Positions 5,375 through 10,209 of a stretch of DNA of 10,209 nucleotides are shown here, in pieces. The translations under genes and the position numbers were made by a program. Source of the stretch: an uncultured Megasphaera sp. (GTDB taxonomy: Bacteria > Bacillota > Negativicutes > Veillonellales > Megasphaeraceae). The notes under the pieces were generated by a model. It saw only the letters and a list, made by a program, of their open reading frames with translations, did not search any database and had not been told where the DNA came from. The stretch spans positions 1-10,209 of the forward strand of contig NZ_CATWFF010000071.1 in assembly GCF_958350005.1 (NCBI RefSeq), read 5' to 3'. Every line of letters starts with the position of its first letter. The first letter of the stretch is position 1.

Positions 5375-6766
5375 ATGGCAAGCATAGATCGCCTTGTAAA
5401 CGTACAGATTACGTTAAATACGGCAGGCATTACGCAGGAGGGATTTTCCACGCTGTTATGCGTTGGCCCTCATGTATACGGCTTGACCCGTGTCAGCACC
5501 TACACCGACCCGAATCAGCTGATTGAGGACGGTTTTTCTGCTGACGATGCATTATATAAAATGGTATCGGCAGCCTTTGCACAGACCCCGTCCCCGGCGC
5601 AGGTAAAAGTAGGGCGGCAGCAGGTAAACGGGGTTACGGTAAAAATTGGGCAGTTAGGTGCAAACAGCACATATACGCTGACTGTTTCCAATGTGGCAGA
5701 TAATGGCGACATTCGGGAAAAGGATTATACCTATACCAATAGCGGCGGTAGTGCGTCGGATATTTTAAACGGCTTACTGGCAGCGATTAACGCCGACAAT
5801 GAAGCTGTTGTCTCCACTGGTTCTGCTGATCCGGATGCCGCTATTTCGCAGCTGCATGTTTCCGCTAAAAACCCCGGCACGGCCTTTTCTGTCAGGATTA
5901 CGGACAATTTAACCGTAGAAATGGACGCTAGCAGTGAAGACATTGCCGATACCATGGCGGCGGTTATGAAATCAGATGACGATTTTTACGGCGTGGCCAT
6001 TGCGTCCCGTGAAGACGACGACATTCTGGCTATGGCGGCATGGGCAGAAAGCAATGAAAAACTGTTCGGCACGGCTACGGCGGCTGACGGAGCAAAGAAC
6101 AGTGAAATTACTAATGATATCGGCAGCCAGCTGATGGGCAAGAACTATTTCCGTACGTTCTGGTTCTATCACGCCAACGCCGCAACGGAATACCCGGAAT
6201 GCGCTGTTATGGCCCGGTGCTTTGCAGTCAACCCCGGTGGTGAAACATGGGCAAACAAACAGCTGTCCAGCATTACGACCGACGATATTACTGAAACGGC
6301 ATACAACGCCATTACAGGAAAGAACGGCAATACGTTCGAACGATTCCGTAATATTTCCATCACGCAGAACGGCAAAGTGGCCGCCGGTGAATGGATTGAC
6401 GTTATCCGGTTCCGTGACTGGCTGGCTGAGGAAATCAAGGTAAACGTCATGAACCTGCTTGTCAATCGTGATAAGGTACCCTATACTGACGCCGGAATTG
6501 CGGCTATTGAAGGTCAGGTACGGGCGGCCCTGACGTTAGGCCAGCAACGTGGCGGCATTGCACCGACGGAATATACGGAAGACGGGCAGACCAACCTCGG
6601 CTTTACCGTATCCGTTCCATTGGCCTCCAGCATTTCCGCCAATCAGAAAGCCAGCCGTATTCTGAATGATGTGAAATTTACGGCCCGATTAGCAGGTGCT
6701 ATTCACGTCGTAAACATTACGGGTAACTTGACGTATGAAAATCTGCTTGAAGCAGCAAACGCATAG
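5375..6766 (+). CDS. Contractile tail sheath protein (DUF3383 family)
   Basis: The gene encodes 463 residues from ATG 5375, after AAGGAGA at 5361-5367. The N-terminus MASIDRLVNVQITLNTAGI and early GFSTLLCVGPH are typical of DUF3383 tail sheaths. The central region has DDDFYGVAIASREDDD (201-216) with WAES, then NYFRTFWFYHAN, the conserved PGGETWANKQL (287-297), and ERFRNISITQNGKVAAGEWIDVIRFRDWL (322-350). The C-terminal part (NVMNLLVNRDKVPYTDAGI, then QVRAALTLGQQ) matches the conserved polymer-forming end of sheaths. About residues 84-178 form a beta-rich, Thr/Ser/Gly-rich insertion that probably makes the outer surface. Sheath subunits stack around the tube and contract on infection. This gene makes the phage a myovirus type. 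It sits immediately upstream of the tube gene, as in all such phages. Confidence 0.87.
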   Translation: MASIDRLVNVQITLNTAGITQEGFSTLLCVGPHVYGLTRVSTYTDPNQLIEDGFSADDALYKMVSAAFAQTPSPAQVKVGRQQVNGVTVKIGQLGANSTYTLTVSNVADNGDIREKDYTYTNSGGSASDILNGLLAAINADNEAVVSTGSADPDAAISQLHVSAKNPGTAFSVRITDNLTVEMDASSEDIADTMAAVMKSDDDFYGVAIASREDDDILAMAAWAESNEKLFGTATAADGAKNSEITNDIGSQLMGKNYFRTFWFYHANAATEYPECAVMARCFAVNPGGETWANKQLSSITTDDITETAYNAITGKNGNTFERFRNISITQNGKVAAGEWIDVIRFRDWLAEEIKVNVMNLLVNRDKVPYTDAGIAAIEGQVRAALTLGQQRGGIAPTEYTEDGQTNLGFTVSVPLASSISANQKASRILNDVKFTARLAGAIHVVNITGNLTYENLLEAANA

Positions 6767-6783
6767 AAAGGAGCAGGTAAATA

Positions 6784-7221
6784 ATGGCAGAAAAAGGCGT
6801 ACTTACATATGATCCGAAAAAGGTGCTTGTCATTTTGGGCGGTCAACAGCTGACGGGCTTTTCTGAAGACGATATTATCACCATCCGGCCCCTTGGCGAC
6901 GGCATGACGATTTATGTTGGTGCAGATGGTGAAGTCGGTCGAAGCGTAGACCCGAACCAGTGTTTTGAAATTGAAATTTCCCTTGCTACGACATCACACA
7001 GCAATGATTACCTGTCCAGCCTGTACAATCAGGACCGGGCAAACGGCAACGCATTGAAGCCGCTTATGATTAAAGATTTGAGCGGTTCGACGCTGTTTTT
7101 TGCTGACCAGGCTTGGCCGCAGAACTTCCCGGAAGCAGGCCGGGGCCGTCAGATTGATTCTGTAAGCTGGACGCTCAACACGGGCACTGTAAACAATCCA
7201 ATTATCGGGGGGAATGACTAA
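6784..7221 (+). CDS. Tail tube protein (DUF3277 family)
   Basis: This 145-residue protein starts at ATG 6784, with AAAGGAG at 6767-6773 about 10 bases upstream. It fits the DUF3277 tail tube family: an opening YDPKKVLVILGGQQLTGFSEDD (9-30), then IITIRPLGDGMTIYVGADGEVGRS with a central FEIEISLATTSHSNDYLSSLY, and a C-terminal strand region ending VSWTLNTGTVNN. Subunits form hexameric rings stacked inside the sheath, giving the channel for DNA. Its stop TAA overlaps the next start ATG by one base, so translation of tube and chaperone is probably coupled. Confidence 0.85.
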   Translation: MAEKGVLTYDPKKVLVILGGQQLTGFSEDDIITIRPLGDGMTIYVGADGEVGRSVDPNQCFEIEISLATTSHSNDYLSSLYNQDRANGNALKPLMIKDLSGSTLFFADQAWPQNFPEAGRGRQIDSVSWTLNTGTVNNPIIGGND

Positions 7222-7775
7222 TGTACGAAGGTGGAGACATCAAAACATACAAGCAGGGGGAATATACGTTTAGTATTCGCCAATTCCCTCCGTTTTACGC
7301 TATGAAAGTACTTGGCGAATTGCAGAAAGTCATTGCCCCATTGCTTGATGGAGCAGTAAGCGGCGTGTCGAATCCGGCTGTAAAAGACAGCAGCCGTTCT
7401 GACCTTGCTGTACTGGCAACGGTTGCAAGCGGCAGTTTTATTCAACTGTCCCAGCATATTGACGGCGCAGAATTTGAGCATATCGCCCATTTACTGCTCG
7501 ACCCGGAATATGTATACGTCAAGGGTAAGTCGTATAAATCCACGACGAAACTGACAGAAGACGTTGTAAATGACGTATTCTCGGGCAGGCCCATCGACAT
7601 GATTGTGCTGATGGTGAAAGTCGTGACAGTAAATTTTATGGATTTTGGCAAGCTTTGCAGTATCCCGTCTGGCGTCCGCGAAATGTGGGACGGCCTGACG
7701 TCGACATCCCTGGACGAATTGACGAAACTTTCCAATCCGAACTCTTCATCTGGCGGGCAATCAAAGAAGGAATGA
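7221..7775 (+). CDS. Tail assembly chaperone, short (zero-frame) form
   Basis: This 184-residue protein starts at ATG 7221, sharing one base with the tube stop and preceded by a run of six Gs (7207-7212). Its position between tube and tape measure, and its helical character, fit a gpG-type tail assembly chaperone. Visible parts are an N-terminal strand pair (GEYTFSIRQFPPFYAMKVLGEL, 13-34), a helical core (LAVLATVASGSFIQLSQHI, then a variable strand region), a conserved IDMIVLMVKVVTVNFMDF (125-142), and a Ser/Asn/Gly-rich tail. Chaperones of this kind bind the tape measure and bring tube subunits, and leave the finished tail. An in-phase slippery heptamer at 7631-7637 allows a longer product in the -1 frame, listed next. 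Confidence 0.75.
   Translation: MYEGGDIKTYKQGEYTFSIRQFPPFYAMKVLGELQKVIAPLLDGAVSGVSNPAVKDSSRSDLAVLATVASGSFIQLSQHIDGAEFEHIAHLLLDPEYVYVKGKSYKSTTKLTEDVVNDVFSGRPIDMIVLMVKVVTVNFMDFGKLCSIPSGVREMWDGLTSTSLDELTKLSNPNSSSGGQSKKE
7631..7637 (+). promoter_or_regulatory. Candidate -1 ribosomal frameshift site (A AAT TTT)
   Basis: The heptamer AAATTTT has the X XXY YYZ form in phase with the chaperone frame (codons AAT at 7632 and TTT at 7635). Slippage by one base leads into a frame open from 7574 to 7936. A weak two-part hairpin could form at 7640-7665 (GGAT with ATCC and GCAA with TTGC); no strong stimulator is seen. It is the only in-phase full-consensus heptamer I found in the overlap. Confidence 0.55.
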
Positions 7776-7936
7776 CGACATTGCCCGACGTAAAAGCCGG
7801 GCGAATAAATCTGGAAGAGCTGGTACGAATCAATCAGTATCTGGAAATGAACGCCGATATTGAGTACTACAACACGCAGAAACAGCTGAAAGAAGGGAGA
7901 AAGCATTATGGGCGCAGTCCGCGAACTCATCGTTAA
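7637..7936 (+). CDS. Tail assembly chaperone C-terminal extension in -1 frame (gpT-like part of fusion)
   Basis: The frame one base behind the chaperone frame is open from 7574 to TAA 7934-7936 and continues 161 bases past the short form's stop. If the ribosome slips at 7631-7637, the fusion has 139 zero-frame residues plus 99, about 238 in all. The extension contains FQSELFIWRAIKEGMTTLPD and then NLEELVRINQYLEMNADIEYYN, the pattern of gpT-like parts: a helix with Trp, a G-M-T turn, then L-x-x-L-x-x-x-N-x-Y-L. The helix before GMT lies within the overlap with the short form, which argues for slippage upstream rather than a simple re-start at ATG 7772 or TTG 7781, both of which remain possible. 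It ends 29 bases inside the tape measure gene. By lambda gpG/gpGT precedent the fusion would recruit tube subunits. Confidence 0.65.
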   Translation, partial: YGFWQALQYPVWRPRNVGRPDVDIPGRIDETFQSELFIWRAIKEGMTTLPDVKAGRINLEELVRINQYLEMNADIEYYNTQKQLKEGRKHYGRSPRTHR

Positions 7937-9566
7937 AATAGCCTTTGCCTTTGACAGCAGAGGAAAGAAACAGGCCGATGCAGCCGTCAATAGTACAAAG
8001 AGAAATATGGACAGTATGGCCGCAGAGGCAGGACGAGCAGGCGGGCGGCTGGCCCGTTCCTTCTTGCAGGCTGTGCCGGGTGCAAATGCCGCCATTCGTG
8101 CGATACAGCGCGTGCGGGCGTCTTTGTCTGGCGTGCGGGGCGTAAGTATCAAACCGAACGTCAGCGGCCTTACGGGGCAAATGGAAGGCATTGGCGGTCA
8201 GGCTACGAAGCTCATTGGCAAATTTGCCGCATTGGGAGCAGCTATTGCCGCCGCATTTATGGCAGGCAAGGCCGCTATTCAGACCGCTGATGAAATGATG
8301 AACCTTGACGGACGGTTACGGACACTATACGAGGACGAACAACAACGGTTAGGCGTAGAAAACCGTCTGTATGCCATGTCACAACAGAATCGGCAGGGAT
8401 TGTCTGAAATGGGCGACCTGTATTTCAAGGTGGCACGAGCTGGCAAGCAGTACGGCATGGGAATGGAAGATGCCGCCCGTGTAACCGACGTTGTTTCTAA
8501 AGCTCTTACGGTTGGCGGTGCGTCTGCTCAGGAAGCGCAATCCACTATCTTGCAGTTAGGGCAGGCACTAGGGTCTGGCGTATTGCAAGGTGATGAATTA
8601 CGATCTTTGGATGAAAATGCCAGCCTGTTAATGCAGCATATTGCCGATTCTATGGGTGTTACCATTGGCGACTTGAAGAAGATGGGCTCAGAGGGCGTAC
8701 TTACCAGTGAAGCCGTTATGAAGGCCATTATTGCCAGTGGCGGTGCTGTAGATAAAGAGTTCGGGAAAATGCCCGTTACCTTTGGTCAGGCGACGACGAA
8801 ACTAGAAAACTTCTGGAAACGGTTTGTTTGGTATGTGCAAAGCAGTACGGGCGTATTTGGATGGGTGGCGCAAAAGCTCAGTGATATGGTAGACGTAGCT
8901 GACACCGTCATGACATTAGCAACGGGACCACAACAGGGAGCCACGCCGGAAGAAACAGCAGCCAATACGGCAAAATATGAACAGGCCGCCGCTGAAAATC
9001 CCCAACTAGTTGCCATTGCTGACGGCATAAATCAGGTAATAGCCGCCTTGCAGCTGGCAGGGCAGTATATCAGCGACGTATTTACCCCGGCCATTGACAT
9101 GATAAAAGATCACTGGGACGATATTGCGCATACATTTGCGCCTACTATCGAGGTAATGCAAGTTGGTGTTGCTGAGTTGGGCAAAGCGTTTGAAGAATTA
9201 AAGCCCATTTTGCAAGTTCTTATGCAAATAATAGGTTCGGCCCTTGTTGCTGCATTATATGCCCTGTTTTATGCTGGATCCATGGTTTTTGCCAGTCTTG
9301 CAAAAGGGATACGGGTAGTCGCTGACGTATTAAGTACCGTTTACAACTGGGTGGTTGCAGTTGCGGACGGTATCAGCGGACTAATTACAAAAGCACAGGA
9401 ATTTTTTGGCTTGCGGGCAGAATTTGACGCTACTGGCAGCGCATTGGATACATTAAGCCAGAAGATTATTAATGTAAACGAACAAAGAAACGAATTCAAT
9501 TTAAACCGTCCGCAAGAGGTATATCCGTCATTGACGGGCGCCAATACGTTCTTTGCTAACTCATAA
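7908..9566 (+). CDS. Tail tape measure protein
   Basis: This 552-residue protein starts at ATG 7908 behind AAGGGAGA (7893-7900). Residues 1-105 are an Ala/Arg-rich helical N-terminus, and about 104-126 a hydrophobic Ala-rich helix. Residues 127-310 hold the conserved tape-measure N-terminal domain: RQGLSEMGDLYFKVARAGKQ (162-181), ILQLGQALGSGVLQGDELRS (214-233) and LDENASLLMQHIADSMGV, then GDLKKMGSEGVLTSEAVMKA and FGQATTKLENFWKRFVWYV. The C-terminal half has amphipathic helices and a strongly hydrophobic stretch (about 437-500) that may enter the host membrane during DNA injection, followed by a polar tail. It sits inside the tail tube, sets tail length and precedes the baseplate genes. It is short for a myovirus; no frameshift or internal stop was seen, and the typical conserved region is complete. 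Confidence 0.88.
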   Translation: MGAVRELIVKIAFAFDSRGKKQADAAVNSTKRNMDSMAAEAGRAGGRLARSFLQAVPGANAAIRAIQRVRASLSGVRGVSIKPNVSGLTGQMEGIGGQATKLIGKFAALGAAIAAAFMAGKAAIQTADEMMNLDGRLRTLYEDEQQRLGVENRLYAMSQQNRQGLSEMGDLYFKVARAGKQYGMGMEDAARVTDVVSKALTVGGASAQEAQSTILQLGQALGSGVLQGDELRSLDENASLLMQHIADSMGVTIGDLKKMGSEGVLTSEAVMKAIIASGGAVDKEFGKMPVTFGQATTKLENFWKRFVWYVQSSTGVFGWVAQKLSDMVDVADTVMTLATGPQQGATPEETAANTAKYEQAAAENPQLVAIADGINQVIAALQLAGQYISDVFTPAIDMIKDHWDDIAHTFAPTIEVMQVGVAELGKAFEELKPILQVLMQIIGSALVAALYALFYAGSMVFASLAKGIRVVADVLSTVYNWVVAVADGISGLITKAQEFFGLRAEFDATGSALDTLSQKIINVNEQRNEFNLNRPQEVYPSLTGANTFFANS

Positions 9567-9580
9567 AAGGCGGTGATTGT

Positions 9581-10209
9581 ATGCTTTTAGATAGTTTGTT
9601 AGGCGACAGCGGTCTTGGATTTGTCAGCAAGTCACGAGGAATACTGCCGAACGTGACGGAACCGGCGCAGATTGGCCCATATTTGACCGTTGATGTTGTC
9701 ATGAGCCGGGAAACGAAGTTTGACAGCGAAGTATCAGAGTATCCCGTCGAAGATGGCTTTCCCATTGCCGACCACGTAACCAGAAAGCCTATGACGTTAT
9801 CGCTGGACGTAGTATTTACCCCGACGCCTGTCACGCACATGCAGCGTTTTATCGGTGCGCACTCACTGAACAGCGTCACAAACACACTGATGCAGATCTA
9901 TCAGGCAGGGGAACCGGTAACTATTAAAATGGTTGATGCCATCTATACGGACATGGTCATGACGTCGGCGCCGCTGCCTAAAAACGTCGACAATGGCTAT
10001 TGCTACCGCTGTCAGCTTGAATTCACGCATGTACGGCGGGTGGTACAGCGCACAGAGGACGTACCAGAAGAATACGCACAAAACGACGCCGCCGGAAAAG
10101 CAGGAACGACAGAAAAAGACGGCGGCGCAGCTTTTACCAGCAATATAGGTACGGGCCTGCAAACGGTAGAGCCGGGTTCTCGCAGACCGGGTATTAATAC
10201 GGATAATAT
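9581..10209 (+). CDS. Dit-like baseplate hub protein, N-terminal part (3' end outside window)
   Basis: ATG 9581 follows AAGGCGGTG and opens a frame with no stop to the window end: 209 codons and two bases. Residues 1-150 resemble the Dit-like N-terminal domain of Firmicutes contractile phages: an opening MLLDSLLGDSGLGF, then PAQIGPYLTVDVVMSRETKF (29-48), PVEDGFPIADHVTRKPMTLS with strand LDVVFTP, a helix FIGAHSLNSVTNTLMQIYQA, and a strand region ending NVDNGYCYRCQLEFTHVRRV. The later residues are low-complexity and charged (Gly, Ala, Glu, Lys, Asp), a likely linker to a C-terminal part not in view. Dit-type proteins sit at the distal end of the tube and hold baseplate components. Position after the tape measure agrees with this. 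Confidence 0.7.
   Translation, partial: MLLDSLLGDSGLGFVSKSRGILPNVTEPAQIGPYLTVDVVMSRETKFDSEVSEYPVEDGFPIADHVTRKPMTLSLDVVFTPTPVTHMQRFIGAHSLNSVTNTLMQIYQAGEPVTIKMVDAIYTDMVMTSAPLPKNVDNGYCYRCQLEFTHVRRVVQRTEDVPEEYAQNDAAGKAGTTEKDGGAAFTSNIGTGLQTVEPGSRRPGINTDN

Noticed and set aside
7725..7731. AAACTTT as the chaperone slippery site
   Set aside because: The heptamer looks right but its phase is wrong: the chaperone frame reads it as AAA CTT T, so it does not satisfy X XXY YYZ.
7763..7769. A AAG AAG near the chaperone stop as an alternative slip site
   Set aside because: It is in phase, but the second codon would not re-pair after slippage, and it would exclude the Trp-containing helix that belongs with the gpT-like part. 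Kept only as a weak alternative.
7442..8191. Minus-strand open frame of 249 codons opposite chaperone and tape measure
   Set aside because: It covers three supported plus-strand reading frames and shows no family pattern; treated as a shadow.

Overview
The window is a stretch of the late morphogenesis operon of a contractile-tailed (myovirus-type) bacteriophage, most likely a prophage in a Firmicutes-type host. Every gene is on the + strand and intergenic gaps are only a few bases or overlaps. Almost every start has a strong purine-rich Shine-Dalgarno (AAGGAGG or close), the Firmicutes style. Base composition is fairly balanced rather than very AT-rich, which would suit a Negativicutes host such as Megasphaera or a relative; that assignment is a weak inference. 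No host gene, integrase, attachment site, tRNA or IS is visible.

Layout. Bases 3-164 hold the C-terminal end of a YjcQ-family small protein, followed by a strong intrinsic terminator (185-219). Next is the head module: a DUF2213 head maturation protease carrying a nested in-frame scaffold (248-1321, nested start at 770), a cement/decoration protein (1325-1846), a collagen-like head-fibre candidate (1849-2223) and a DUF2184 major capsid protein (2242-3201). The connector/neck module follows: a small protein with a C-terminal HeH/SAP-like domain (3218-3523), a DUF4054 connector (3534-3920), a virion-morphogenesis/tail-completion protein (3925-4449), a probable head-closure protein (4459-4833) and a gp12-like neck/tail terminator (4823-5371). 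The tail module is a DUF3383 sheath (5375-6766), DUF3277 tube (6784-7221), a tail assembly chaperone with a -1 frameshifted extension (7221-7775 and up to 7936), a tape measure protein (7908-9566) and the start of a Dit-like baseplate protein cut by the window end (9581-10209).

How it works together. The protease and nested scaffold shape the procapsid built from the capsid protein. Cement and collagen-like proteins would decorate it. Connector, closure and terminator proteins join it to a sheath-plus-tube tail whose length is set by the tape measure, with the frameshifted chaperone loading tube subunits. Large terminase and portal would be expected upstream, and further baseplate, fibre and lysis genes downstream.

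Nothing here looks like a wholly new system. The most informative non-standard signals are two cases of one gene encoding two proteins (an internal scaffold start and a -1 slippery site), a collagen repeat gene lodged between capsid genes, and a terminator inside the late operon. Family names are from recognition of sequence patterns; no searches were run.
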